From Aureibacillus halotolerans (GTDB lineage: Bacteria > Bacillota > Bacilli > Bacillales > DSM-28697), in the NCBI RefSeq assembly GCF_004363045.1, contig NZ_SNYJ01000001.1, forward strand, positions 321,218-385,217: a DNA stretch of 64,000 nucleotides. Direction: 5' to 3'. Below the pieces are notes generated by a model, which made no database searches, was not told where the DNA came from, and saw only the letters and a list, made by a program, of their open reading frames with translations. Positions 53,725 to 62,983 of this stretch are shown here, piece after piece (the stretch's first letter is position 1; each line of letters starts with the position of its first letter). Made by a program: the position numbers and the translations under genes.

Positions 53725-54420
53725 TCAACCCCCATACTCTTCCCAATATTCCTCTAACTTTTCTTTGAGTAAGACTTCTAAGTCACCTTGCCCAGTTTTC
53801 GCAAGTATTTCTGCATCCATAATTGTATGAGCAAGAGGACCACTTAAGCCCTGACTATTTCCACCTAGACCTAATTCGGGCAACCTTTCAGATTGGGAAT
53901 ACCATCTCTCAGCATAATCTTTTGTTCCTCCGGCATTTTTTACGATATATATTCTGTGAAGAATATCTTTATCGTCACGATATCCATAAATAAAATACCC
54001 TTGCGTTTTTAAGTTTTTAGTAATATCGATTTCCTCACCGTTTAATTTGAAAATGAGTTTATTATTCACTTCATTCACAAGCCATTCATCTTTTTCATTA
54101 TCCGCCCCAATACCAACGTAGCCATTGCCCTCCTCATCTACATAAAAATCAACCGAATCACCATTCGAGAAAAACACTTCTTCCATTTTCTTCTGAATGC
54201 TTGAAAAGACTGTACCACCTGTGGCGGCATAAGCACTTGTAGACACAATGAAAAGGGTTGTCATAGCGATAATGGTCACAAGCAGTTTTCTCTTGAGTGA
54301 ACGCGGCTTCGACTTTTCTTCTTTCGATATTCTTTCGGCAAACATGGCATGACGCATTTTCGCCTTTTGCTGCTGGCTTGGGGTCAGGTCATCAAATGCG
54401 CGTCTGATAGGATCTCTCAT
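53725..54420 (-). CDS. Membrane protein encoded with the ECF sigma factor, probable anti-sigma
   Basis: About 231 residues. Cytoplasmic N-terminus (1-45), one membrane helix (LLVTIIAMTTLFIVSTSAYAATGG) and an extracellular domain of about 165 residues with DUF4179-like character. GGGAGG precedes the ATG at 54420 (MRDPIRRAFDD). It overlaps the sigma gene by 29 bases, the usual coupling of sigma and anti-sigma. Role inferred from topology and position. Confidence 0.8.
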   Translation of the reverse strand: MRDPIRRAFDDLTPSQQQKAKMRHAMFAERISKEEKSKPRSLKRKLLVTIIAMTTLFIVSTSAYAATGGTVFSSIQKKMEEVFFSNGDSVDFYVDEEGNGYVGIGADNEKDEWLVNEVNNKLIFKLNGEEIDITKNLKTQGYFIYGYRDDKDILHRIYIVKNAGGTKDYAERWYSQSERLPELGLGGNSQGLSGPLAHTIMDAEILAKTGQGDLEVLLKEKLEEYWEEYGG

Positions 54421-54910
54421 ACGTCCCTCCCAGGTCAATTTTAAGGCGTTTTCTTCCTGTAGCGAGCTGTGTTTGGATCGTGCTTTCCTTCTTTTTTAGA
54501 AGATCTGCTAGCTCTTTCACAGAATAATCCTCAAAATAATAGAGATACAAAATGGTTTTATACTTTGGTGGCAGGGCCAACAGCTTTTCAAGCACTTCAT
54601 TGTTTGAACCGCCATTTTCATGAGTCACTTGGTCTGGCAGCACGTCGAGGTCTACCTTGCGTCGTTTCCACCAGCTTTTCAGCAAATCTTTGCAATGGTT
54701 TTTGCTCGTTACGATCAGCCATGCTTTCTCATGCTCCAGATCCCTAAACGACGGGTGTGGGTTTAGCATTTTGAGGAAAATGGATTGCACCGCATCCTCT
54801 GTATCCGCTCGATTTTTCAAATACACATAGCACAGTCTGTACACCATATCGGCATGGCGGTCATAAAAAGCCCCCACTTCCTCGTCTGACATCGCTGATT
54901 TCTGGTCCAA
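54392..54910 (-). CDS. ECF-type RNA polymerase sigma factor
   Basis: 172 residues. Region 2 (FYDRHADMVYRLCYVYLKNRADTEDAVQSIFLKM) and region 4 (LLALPPKYKTILYLYYFEDYSVKELADLLKK, QTQLATGRKRLK). TTG start after AGGAGGTGAG. Probably senses an envelope signal through the overlapping downstream membrane protein. No clear autoregulatory promoter could be singled out. Confidence 0.92.
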   Translation of the reverse strand: MDQKSAMSDEEVGAFYDRHADMVYRLCYVYLKNRADTEDAVQSIFLKMLNPHPSFRDLEHEKAWLIVTSKNHCKDLLKSWWKRRKVDLDVLPDQVTHENGGSNNEVLEKLLALPPKYKTILYLYYFEDYSVKELADLLKKKESTIQTQLATGRKRLKIDLGGTYERSYQTRI

Positions 54911-55083
54911 TTGCTCACCTCCTACTTAGTACACGATTCTAAAGCGAGGAATATCCTGTTTTTTTAAAATTCTATTAGAATTTAGTATGTTCTCTTCTCA
55001 AAACCACTCTATCATAGTACACTGGACCAAAATGGAAATTACACCAAAGGAGGGCATCTGTCATCCTATCACTTTTTATCCGT

Positions 55084-55503
55084 GTGAACCTCACTGCCGC
55101 GTTGTATGGCTTAGGTCTTGCCATCCCGAGCATTTTGTACATGAACATTTATCGAATTGATCGCTTCATTGGCTGGTCAGATGGGCTTATGACTAGTTTA
55201 GGGATTGTTTACTTCGTGGCGCTCACGGTTATTCTGTTTTATGTCACGCGTCGACTGCCTTCAGTACTGAGTCGGGTCGCCACATTTTTCTTGCATGGGA
55301 TTTATGCTTTCGGTCTTCTTCGCTTCGCTTTCTGGCTATACCCAATCACCTACAAAGGCGATGAGATGTCCGCAGGTGGGGGCTTTGCCTTTCTCTTTTT
55401 ATGTCTTTTGTATTTTTTCTATGTCTTCGTGATGCTTTGTATCTCTTTACCTAAATGGCCGACTGCCATTCCCCACCCCTTTAAAAGCATGCCTGATCAG
55501 TGA
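55084..55503 (+). CDS. Small membrane protein, start uncertain
   Basis: About 139 residues, four hydrophobic helices, no family recognised. The GTG at 55084 (MNLTAALYGLGLAIPSI) has no ribosome binding site. A strong AAAGGAGGG lies 35 bases upstream in the same open frame, nine bases before an ATC codon at about 55060, with no ATG, GTG or TTG between. Either a rare ATC start or a mutated ATG is possible. The stop lies inside the downstream terminator. Confidence 0.6.
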   Translation: MNLTAALYGLGLAIPSILYMNIYRIDRFIGWSDGLMTSLGIVYFVALTVILFYVTRRLPSVLSRVATFFLHGIYAFGLLRFAFWLYPITYKGDEMSAGGGFAFLFLCLLYFFYVFVMLCISLPKWPTAIPHPFKSMPDQ

Positions 55504-55517
55504 TCGGGCATGCTTTT
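55483..55517 (+). terminator. Terminator overlapping the stop of the small membrane protein
   Basis: AAAAGCATGCC and GGGCATGCTTTT with inner TGATC/GATC pairs, an almost continuous stem, followed by AGTCTCC. Works in either direction on symmetry. Confidence 0.75.
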
Positions 55518-55566
55518 AGTCTCCATTTGATTTCGCATTCTCTTTTACAGTAGTTCTGCACTAATT

Positions 55567-56595
55567 TCAAAATGTTCTAACTTCTAAAGATCTCCCCAAC
55601 AAGCGTTTAAGCTGATTATCAATAAATTGATTATCGGTCTTGTTTATCCCGCGACCGGCAAAATGACCCCAGATCGACTCAATCGGACGAAAATCGGCAT
55701 TTGGCATTTGCTTTGCCTCGTATTCGTTATCATCCGCCGCGCAAAAGAGATCTGTGCTCCCTGGCATGACGCAAGCAAGTGCTTTTATGCTATTAAGCGC
55801 CTTCTCAAAATCTCCATTATAGGTGGGGTTTGCACTAATATCGGCTTGTTGTCCTGTCGATAGCATAGCGAGGACATTGTGCGGATCCATCTCCATAAAG
55901 CTTTTTTCCCAGACGCTTGACACAAAATCGGTCAATGCCTCAAACCCGAGCTCACGATAAAGTTCCTCTCTATAAAATGCCTGCGATACGCCCCACCCTG
56001 CGTAAACCCGGCCAACGGTGCGCATATGTTTAGAAGTTAGCTCGTTAACTCTGCTAGAATCGAAGTCAATGGCCGCCATAAGCGCAGCCTTCATTGCGTC
56101 TAACACCACATACGTATGGTTCCACGTCTTGGCCACACCGGCGAAAGGGGCAATACGCTCCACCATCTCCGGATAACTTGCTCCCCATTGATAGGATTGG
56201 ATGCCCCCCATGGACCATCCGACGACAAGGGCGATCTTTTGAATGCCAAATTTTTCGGTCACGAGCCGATGCTGGAATTTGATGTTGTCATAAATGGTTA
56301 CTTGCGGAAAGTTCCCCCGGTCGAATGGCGGAGGCGTATTGCTGGGGGACGAAGACAACCCATTGCCCAGAAGATTAGGAACGATGATAAAATATTTTTG
56401 TGGATCTAGTGCCATTCCCTCTCCAATCAACCATTCATTCTGAACATGCTGATCACCAAAAGCTGTAGGATAAACAATGACATTGTCTTTCTTTTCATTT
56501 AGTTTTCCATATGTCTTATAAGCAAGAAAAGCGCGAGGTAATGTCTTTCCCGATTGCAAAGCTACGTCACCCAAATCATAAACATCATATTCCAT
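55567..56595 (-). CDS. MetX-like alpha/beta hydrolase
   Basis: 342 residues of the homoserine O-acetyltransferase (MetX)-like alpha/beta hydrolase group. Nucleophile elbow VVGWSMGGIQSYQW (Ser near 137), Asp in PGSTDLFC and His in WGHFAGRG complete the triad. Whether it acetylates homoserine is doubtful, because no met genes are near and the divergent LysR regulator suggests a special substrate. GGAGAT precedes the ATG at 56595 (MEYDVYDLG). Confidence 0.85.
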   Translation of the reverse strand: MEYDVYDLGDVALQSGKTLPRAFLAYKTYGKLNEKKDNVIVYPTAFGDQHVQNEWLIGEGMALDPQKYFIIVPNLLGNGLSSSPSNTPPPFDRGNFPQVTIYDNIKFQHRLVTEKFGIQKIALVVGWSMGGIQSYQWGASYPEMVERIAPFAGVAKTWNHTYVVLDAMKAALMAAIDFDSSRVNELTSKHMRTVGRVYAGWGVSQAFYREELYRELGFEALTDFVSSVWEKSFMEMDPHNVLAMLSTGQQADISANPTYNGDFEKALNSIKALACVMPGSTDLFCAADDNEYEAKQMPNADFRPIESIWGHFAGRGINKTDNQFIDNQLKRLLGRSLEVRTF

Positions 56596-56683
56596 ATTGT
56601 TGTTATCTCCTTTCAAATTATCGTGCTTATTGTTAGTATAGTTTCAAGAGACGTTCAATAAAAGTGAGCAAAATTCAATATAG

Positions 56684-56702
56684 CTTTCAATATTATTGAA
56701 AG
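56684..56702. promoter_or_regulatory. LysR-type operator between the MetX-like and LysR genes
   Basis: Perfect 19-bp palindrome CTTTCAATA-T-TATTGAAAG. A half-site-like TTCAATA recurs at 56674 and 56654. It lies in the divergent promoter region, typical for a LysR regulator. Confidence 0.75.
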
Positions 56703-56720
56703 TCAAAGGAGAGTCGTATA

Positions 56721-57653
56721 ATGGAATTGCGCCAATTGAACACGTTCCGAACGGTTGCCTCAACATTAAATTTCAGTCGAGCTGCGGAAGTGCTGAACTA
56801 CGTCCCTTCCAATGTCACGATGCAGATGAAAGCATTGGAAGAAGAACTTGGGGTGCGTCTTTTTGACCGCCTCGGTAAGCAGCTCGTCCTCACAACGGCG
56901 GGCGAGCGCTTTTTAATGCATATCCAAGTTGTGCTCGACAAAGTGGACGAAGCGCGCAGCATCGTTCATGACAATGAAGAGCTGACCGGGACATTAACAA
57001 TTAGTGCGAACGAGGTTCTCTGCGCCTATCGGCTTCCTGATGTTTTTCACTTATTCCGTTCGCGCCACCCTGGAGTGCGCCTTATCTTCCGCACCGTTCC
57101 CAATCAACAGCTCAAGCAATCGCTCTTTGACGGAACTGCAGATGTCGTCTTTATGTTAGACGAACCAATCCGCTCTACCGGACTCGCCATTGAATCAATG
57201 GTGGAAGAAACGTTTCGCTTTTTCGCCGCTCCAGACCACCCACTCGCAAAACGACCTTCATTGCAAATGGACGATTTTCATAGAGAAGTCTTTCTGACGA
57301 ATGAGAAAGGGTGCATGTATAGAACAATGTTTGATCGCTCATTTGAGCAAGAAGGCATTGATACGATTACGCATTTGGAGTTTCAAAATGCCGAAGCGAT
57401 TAAACAATGTGCCATTACAGGCATCGGGATTGCCTTTCTCCCGGAGGTCGTAGTGAAAGCTGAATTGGCACGTGGCGACCTCGTTACTCTTCCATGGCAA
57501 ATCCCGGACCTCTACGTGTACACCCAGATGTTATGGCATAAAGACAAGTGGCTTTCACCCATTATCTGCTCTTTTATAAAAGCCGCACGAGAGGTTATTG
57601 CTGAAGATCAGGTGGAAAATATGCCATTACGTAAGGGACTAATGGAAAAATAG
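56721..57653 (+). CDS. LysR-family transcriptional regulator
   Basis: 310 residues. N-terminal helix-turn-helix (MELRQLNTFRTVASTLNFSR, NVTMQMKALEEELGVRLFDR) and a periplasmic-binding-like effector domain from about residue 90. GGAGAG precedes the ATG. Likely activates the divergent MetX-like gene through the 19-bp palindrome. Confidence 0.93.
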   Translation: MELRQLNTFRTVASTLNFSRAAEVLNYVPSNVTMQMKALEEELGVRLFDRLGKQLVLTTAGERFLMHIQVVLDKVDEARSIVHDNEELTGTLTISANEVLCAYRLPDVFHLFRSRHPGVRLIFRTVPNQQLKQSLFDGTADVVFMLDEPIRSTGLAIESMVEETFRFFAAPDHPLAKRPSLQMDDFHREVFLTNEKGCMYRTMFDRSFEQEGIDTITHLEFQNAEAIKQCAITGIGIAFLPEVVVKAELARGDLVTLPWQIPDLYVYTQMLWHKDKWLSPIICSFIKAAREVIAEDQVENMPLRKGLMEK

Positions 57654-57688
57654 TTGAAAAGGGATTGCAAAAGAGCTTTATCATAGAG

Positions 57689-57732
57689 AAAAAAGAGCGT
57701 ACCTGATCACTGATCAGGTCGCTCTCTTTTTT
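57689..57732. terminator. Bidirectional terminator
   Basis: AAAAAAGAGCG...CCTGATC-ACT-GATCAGG...CGCTCTCTTTTTT. Serves the convergent LysR gene and the solute-binding protein gene. Confidence 0.88.
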
Positions 57733-57736
57733 ATGC

Positions 57737-59335
57737 TTACTCTGCTGTTGTGTAACGCTCATAGGCTGCATTTTCAATTTCCATATACTGATCAAGGCCC
57801 ATGCTTTCGACCTGCTCAACGTAGCTGTCCCATTCGCTAAGTGGTTTTTCACCTGTGACAAACTTCGCCTCATTCTCACCAATAAATGTTTCCATATCTG
57901 CCGCTGTAGAGCTCATAAACTGTAGTTCTTCGTCTGTATAGTTAAACGCATTCCAAATCTCTTCTGGCAAATGTGGTTCGATGCGGTCTCCCGTTTCCAC
58001 CGCGTTTGGCAATGCTTCTGAACCGTTAAAATATTTTTGTTTCACAATACCAGGATAGCTGCCGCCAAGCCATGTGAAGTATTCGGCTAACGCCTGGTCC
58101 TGACTCAAGCCATCTGGGTTGTTTGTAATGTTCTCTGTATAAGCGAGCTTCCCGTCTTCAGCAACGTTGTAAGTCTCTCCTTCTTTACCCATAAAATAAA
58201 AGGTCGCGCCTTCATCTCCAAAGAAGTGATCCATCCAACGCACAGTCGCTTCTGGATAAGGGTTACGGTCTGTAATCGCAAAAGCGCCGATGTGCATAAG
58301 GCTTTGTTTCACATGTGAATACAGGCTATCGCCATCCGGCCCTTCCAACGCACCTAGGCCCACATAATCGTCTTGTGTCATTTGTGTTACTGGGTTACCC
58401 GTCAATACAGCGCCAATGCGCCCTTCTGCACCTTTGGCATTGAACTCAGCGCCTGACTGCGTAAAGATGTCCTGGTCAATGAGACCTTCTGTGTATAGCT
58501 TGTTCATATACGTGAGTATCTCTTTGTACTCGTCAAGTGTTCTTGTAAAACGAAGCTCGCCTGTTTCTGGATCAACATCGACATGCTTATGTGCCAAACC
58601 ACGATTGCCGACGCCCCAAGAGCCTCTCAGCTGCATGATCATGTTGTCTAGGCTTGTGCCACTGAAAGCAATTTCTTCGCCTTCCACTAGATCATTTTCT
58701 TTCACAGCCTTCAAGTACTGATAAAATTCTTCTGTTGTCGTTGGTGCTTCCATGCCGAGTTCATCAAGGAACGATTGCTTGACCCAAATTGGTGTTCCAA
58801 TTAACAAAGACGTAAACTCAGGGTCATAAAAGGAAGGGAAGGCATAAATATTGCCGTCAGCCATCGTTAGACCTTTTCGCAAATCAGGGTTTTCATCGAG
58901 CAACTTGGAGAAATTTGGTGCGTATTCTTCAAGCAGGTCATTTAATGGGATAAACACACCTTGTTTACCATACGTCGTTAAGTCTTTCGAATTTAGGCGC
59001 GCAGAATAAAACGCGTCAGGATAATCCTGGCTGGCTAACGTTAAATTGACCTTCTCGCTAAGTCCTTCAAAAGGAACTTCTTCAAAATTGATGTTCATCT
59101 TGGTTTGGTCCTGATACGTGCTCCACACCATGCGTTCTTCAAAATTATCGTTGTTGGCTGTTGCTTTGCCAGTGAAAAAGGTGAGGTCTATTGCTTCATT
59201 CACGATCGGGAAACCCGTCGCATTTGTATTTGCCAAAGCATCTTCTTTTGAGACTGTTGGTGCGCTACTCCCACCGGAGCAGCCAGCAAGCAAAAGCGTC
59301 CCTGTTAACATCATCGTTGTAAACTGTTTTTTCAT
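57737..59335 (-). CDS. Sugar ABC transporter solute-binding lipoprotein (YtcQ/LplA type)
   Basis: About 532 residues. Lipobox LLAGC (Cys near 20). LDENPDLRKGLTMADGNIYAFPSF and the 530-residue length mark the large LplA/YtcQ subclass, which binds oligosaccharides. AGGAGG lies six bases before the second of two adjacent ATG codons. Third gene of the operon 61238 down to 57737. Confidence 0.9.
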   Translation of the reverse strand: MKKQFTTMMLTGTLLLAGCSGGSSAPTVSKEDALANTNATGFPIVNEAIDLTFFTGKATANNDNFEERMVWSTYQDQTKMNINFEEVPFEGLSEKVNLTLASQDYPDAFYSARLNSKDLTTYGKQGVFIPLNDLLEEYAPNFSKLLDENPDLRKGLTMADGNIYAFPSFYDPEFTSLLIGTPIWVKQSFLDELGMEAPTTTEEFYQYLKAVKENDLVEGEEIAFSGTSLDNMIMQLRGSWGVGNRGLAHKHVDVDPETGELRFTRTLDEYKEILTYMNKLYTEGLIDQDIFTQSGAEFNAKGAEGRIGAVLTGNPVTQMTQDDYVGLGALEGPDGDSLYSHVKQSLMHIGAFAITDRNPYPEATVRWMDHFFGDEGATFYFMGKEGETYNVAEDGKLAYTENITNNPDGLSQDQALAEYFTWLGGSYPGIVKQKYFNGSEALPNAVETGDRIEPHLPEEIWNAFNYTDEELQFMSSTAADMETFIGENEAKFVTGEKPLSEWDSYVEQVESMGLDQYMEIENAAYERYTTAE

Positions 59336-59386
59336 CATAAACCTCCTGAGAATTGTTTAGATAATTTCTTTATCGCTAAAAGGTGT

Positions 59387-60265
59387 CTAGCCTTTGATTG
59401 AGCCAATCATGACCCCTTTAACAAAAAATCGTTGTAAAAATGGATAGAGTATCAACATCGGCAGACTAGCCACAATGACAACGGCGTATTTAATGCCTTC
59501 AACTCGCATCATATGCCGCTCAAGCGTGGCATCACTTATGCCAATCATTTCAGACATTTGGTCCTGGATGAGCATTTCGCGTAAGAACAATTGCAACGGA
59601 TAGAGACCACGATCCGTCAGATAGATTAGCGCATCGAAAAATGCATTCCATTGGCTGACTCCATAAAACAGCACCATGACTGCCAAAACCGGCTTTGAAA
59701 GGGGCAGCAAAATTTTCGTAAGGTATTGAATGTTATTGCATCCGTCTAACTGGGCAGATTCTCTCATTTCCTCGGGAATACTTTGGAAAAATGTCCGGAT
59801 AACAATGACGTTATATACCGAAACGGCACCAGGAATGATCACCGCCCAAATTGTGTTGAGCATGTCAAGATCTCGAATCAAGAGATATGTTGGGATCATG
59901 CCCCCATTAAAAAACATCGTAATGACGAGGAACAACGTCAACACGTGGCGACCGTGAAAATCGCGTCGTGACAGTGGGTAAGCGACGAGTACGGACAGCA
60001 CAAGATTAAACAACGTGCCGAGCACCGTATAAATGATCGTGTTTCGATACCCTAACCAAATATCACTGTTGTTCATAACACTTTGGTACGCTTCAAACGT
60101 AGGTTCGACAGGCCACAGCCATAATTCACCTCGAAGGATCGCCGCAGGATTGCTGAACGATGCACTTAACACATATACGAGTGGGTACATGACTATAATT
60201 GTGATGACCGTGAGCGTCAGGCCAACAAAAATGCCAAACGCGCGATCTTGCGTTGTTTCTTTCAA
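59387..60265 (-). CDS. Sugar ABC transporter permease (LplC/YtcP type)
   Basis: About 292 residues. NGGMIPTYLLIRDL, EAA loop EEMRESAQLDGCNNIQYLTKILLP and ending FFVKGVMIGSIKG define the class. The frame is open to 60403 across the upstream gene. The TTG at 60265 lies seven bases after AAAGGAG and 17 bases after the upstream stop, so I take it as the start. Confidence 0.9.
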   Translation of the reverse strand: MKETTQDRAFGIFVGLTLTVITIIVMYPLVYVLSASFSNPAAILRGELWLWPVEPTFEAYQSVMNNSDIWLGYRNTIIYTVLGTLFNLVLSVLVAYPLSRRDFHGRHVLTLFLVITMFFNGGMIPTYLLIRDLDMLNTIWAVIIPGAVSVYNVIVIRTFFQSIPEEMRESAQLDGCNNIQYLTKILLPLSKPVLAVMVLFYGVSQWNAFFDALIYLTDRGLYPLQLFLREMLIQDQMSEMIGISDATLERHMMRVEGIKYAVVIVASLPMLILYPFLQRFFVKGVMIGSIKG

Positions 60266-60281
60266 ACAGACACTCCTTTCC

Positions 60282-61238
60282 CTACCAAAGACTTGTATTG
60301 CTCGTTTTCTTCGCAGCAAAATTGACAGCAAGCAGTATGAAGAAGTTGAGCAGTGACTCAAACAACCCGATGGCGGCGGAGTAGCTGTACTGCGCTCCCA
60401 CAATCCCTGTCCGATAAATGTGGGTCGCGATCACATCTGACGCTTCCATGTTCAGATCGTTTTGCATGAGAAAGACCTTCTCAAAGCCAACCGATAAAAT
60501 ACTTCCTGTTTGGAGAATCAATAAAATAATGATTGTTGCTTTGATGCCGGGCAAATTCACATGCCAAATTCGTTGCAAACGAGAAGCCCCGTCCATTTTC
60601 GCAGCCTCGTGAAGCTGTGGATCAATGCCAGCAAGTGCCGCGAGATAAATAATTGAACTCCACCCCATCTGTTGCCATACACTTGAAAAGACATATGTCG
60701 TTTTAAACCATTCAGGCTCTGTTAAAAATAAAATTTCAGATAGGCCAATAAAAGACAACAATTGGTTGATCGCACCGTTTGGCGATAAAAATAAAAACAA
60801 CATCCCGACCACAACAACGGTCGATAAAAAATGAGGCGCATATGTAACGGTTTGCACGAAGCTTTTGCCGTGTTTGTTTTTCACTTCGTTTAGCAGCAAT
60901 GCTAACAGAATGGGAATCGGAAAACCTACCGCCAATCCGTATAAACTGATGCCAATCGTATTCGACAAAAGTCGCCAAAAATAAAACGAGTCAAAAAATC
61001 GAATAAAATGCTCAAACCCCACCCATTCACTTCCAAGGATGCCTTGGGTGGCAATAAAATCCTTAAAAGCAATTTGCACACCATACATTGGAAAATACTT
61101 AAACACAAGAAAATAAATCACAACCGGTAATACGAGTAGGTACAAATCCCAGTTTTTCTTCATCTTTTGAAGATGCCTCTTTTGGTTTGGCGCACTAGGT
61201 GTTCGTGCCTCTTTGTTGTGGACAATCCGTCCTTGCAT
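60282..61238 (-). CDS. Sugar ABC transporter permease (LplB/YteP type)
   Basis: About 318 residues. LVLPVVIYFLVFKYFPMYGVQIAFKDF and EAA loop LHEAAKMDGASRLQRIWHVNLPG are the class signatures. The ATG at 61238 (MQGRIVHNK) has GAGGG five bases upstream; the frame opens 9 codons earlier. First gene of the third sugar operon, without a regulator gene beside it and without an ATPase. Confidence 0.9.
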   Translation of the reverse strand: MQGRIVHNKEARTPSAPNQKRHLQKMKKNWDLYLLVLPVVIYFLVFKYFPMYGVQIAFKDFIATQGILGSEWVGFEHFIRFFDSFYFWRLLSNTIGISLYGLAVGFPIPILLALLLNEVKNKHGKSFVQTVTYAPHFLSTVVVVGMLFLFLSPNGAINQLLSFIGLSEILFLTEPEWFKTTYVFSSVWQQMGWSSIIYLAALAGIDPQLHEAAKMDGASRLQRIWHVNLPGIKATIIILLILQTGSILSVGFEKVFLMQNDLNMEASDVIATHIYRTGIVGAQYSYSAAIGLFESLLNFFILLAVNFAAKKTSNTSLW

Positions 61239-61428
61239 AGAATCCCTCATTCCCTTTAGCCACATATATCAATTACAAGCATATTTCTCCATTTTATAGA
61301 GAGATTATTAAGATACTATTGATGAAATGTATGGTTTATGTGAACGAATTCTTTATTTATTTACAAACAGACGGTTATTTTCTTCTTTAACTTGAGGCGA
61401 TTAGCAATTACATAATGACTGGCACACT

Positions 61429-61460
61429 AAAAAACCTGCGCCACTATAGGTGGGCAGGCT
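61429..61460 (-). terminator. Terminator of the flavin reductase gene
   Basis: GCCTGC-CCAC and GTGGC-GCAGG with one bulge, then TTTTTTAG on the minus strand. Confidence 0.75.
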
Positions 61461-61491
61461 TCAGACGACTGATTTTCACTGATTTACATGG

Positions 61492-61983
61492 TTATTCCTT
61501 GTTCCACTCGGCTGGCATAGGACGAATGCCGCGGTGGTAATAAATCATTGGTGTGCGGTCGCTGTTTTCAATATCAATGACTTTACCGATCATGACGGTA
61601 TGATCACCAGCGGGTACAGCTTGATAGGTGTCGCATTGAAGTACAGCTTTGGCGCCTTCGATAATTGGCAGTCCGTTTGGTGACAAGCTCCACTTGCAGG
61701 ACGCAAATCGATCGACGTCTTTTCGTGCGAAGGTCCAGCAAAGGTCTCCCTGCTCTTCGGCGAGGATATGCACGGCAAAGCCCTTCGCATTTGCGAAAAT
61801 GTTTTTTGAATTGACATGATCATCAATCGACCAAAGCACGAGCAATGGGTCAATTGAGACCGAGGCAAACGAATTTACAGTTAGACCTACGGGTTCGCCA
61901 TCCTCTCCTGTGGTGGTCACGATCGTTACACCTGTTGGATACTTTGACATTACGTCTTTATACGTTTGTTGGTGATCAGCCAT
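61492..61983 (-). CDS. Flavin reductase family protein
   Basis: 163 residues. SKYPTGVTIVTT, GLTVNSFASVSIDPLLVLWSI and GDHTVMIGKVIDIE are the signatures of the FMN-binding flavin reductase domain, usually the NAD(P)H:FMN component of two-component monooxygenases. No monooxygenase gene is adjacent. AAAGGGGG lies before the ATG at 61983 (MADHQQTYKDV). Confidence 0.9.
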   Translation of the reverse strand: MADHQQTYKDVMSKYPTGVTIVTTTGEDGEPVGLTVNSFASVSIDPLLVLWSIDDHVNSKNIFANAKGFAVHILAEEQGDLCWTFARKDVDRFASCKWSLSPNGLPIIEGAKAVLQCDTYQAVPAGDHTVMIGKVIDIENSDRTPMIYYHRGIRPMPAEWNKE

Positions 61984-62173
61984 GCAAGTTTCCCCCTTTG
62001 TTCTTTCCAACCTATTTTCTATTTGCAGTGTATGGTGTCATTCTCTCATCCGTTCATCCCATTCTCCAACCTAGTTATATCAAACATCTTGAAACAATTG
62101 CAAAGAGAACGTTCGCTTACGGCTGTAAATAACAAATGGCAGCATCTTCACACAAGTATCAAGAGCAGCTTCT

Positions 62174-62983
62174 TTACATCACCTTTGTCAGTCCGATTGT
62201 TTTCTCAATGATGATCAAAGCAACGATCGACACAACGATAAACAAAAATGAAATTGCATTAACTGTTGGATCAAAGGTTTGTTCAATATACCCAAAGGTA
62301 CGGACCGGTATCGTCACTGTCGAAGGACCAGAGACAAACAGGCTAATTGAAATTTCTCCAAATGAAGTGACGGCGGAAAAGACGGCCCCCGCAATAATGC
62401 CAGGCTTGATTAACGGCAGTGTAATTTTATAAAAGGTTTCGGCAGGACCTGCGCCAAGACTCTGGGAAGCAAGCTCTAGTCTAGGATTCATGTTGGACAT
62501 CGACACGCTCACGGTCCTTACGACATAAGGAAACGCGATAATCATGTGTCCTATCACAAGCGCTCCGAGTGAACCCGACCATCCGAGCGACGTGAACACA
62601 TACAGAAGTGCAATCCCTAGCACGACTTGCGGAATCATTAACGGACTAAGCATAAACGCTTGAAGGGCACCACGTCCCGGAAAGCGTAACCTAGCCAACG
62701 CATACGCCGCCGTTGTTCCGAGCAGCACAGTGAGCGGTGTCACGATGAGGAGCAGGACAATAGAATTCATTAACGCTGCTGTCCACGCTTCGTTTCGGAA
62801 CACCTCACCAAACCAATGTAGCGAAAAACCTGATGGTGGGAAGGTCGGGTACGGTGTGGGGCTAAATGCCGACAAGGCAATGACAAGCACCGGCAGCAAT
62901 AAAAATACGTAAACGAGAATGCCTGTTGCCCAGACGATGCCATCTAACGTACTAAAGCGTCGTTTCTTCATTGATCTAGCCAT
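62174..62983 (-). CDS. ABC transporter permease (PotC type)
   Basis: 269 residues with six helices. EAA loop LASQSLGAGPAETFYKITLPLIKPGI. Class of spermidine/putrescine-type permeases. GGAGG precedes the ATG. It overlaps the upstream permease by 8 bases. Substrate could be a polyamine, an amino-acid derivative or a phosphonate; the binding protein is not in the window. Confidence 0.88.
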   Translation of the reverse strand: MARSMKKRRFSTLDGIVWATGILVYVFLLLPVLVIALSAFSPTPYPTFPPSGFSLHWFGEVFRNEAWTAALMNSIVLLLIVTPLTVLLGTTAAYALARLRFPGRGALQAFMLSPLMIPQVVLGIALLYVFTSLGWSGSLGALVIGHMIIAFPYVVRTVSVSMSNMNPRLELASQSLGAGPAETFYKITLPLIKPGIIAGAVFSAVTSFGEISISLFVSGPSTVTIPVRTFGYIEQTFDPTVNAISFLFIVVSIVALIIIEKTIGLTKVM

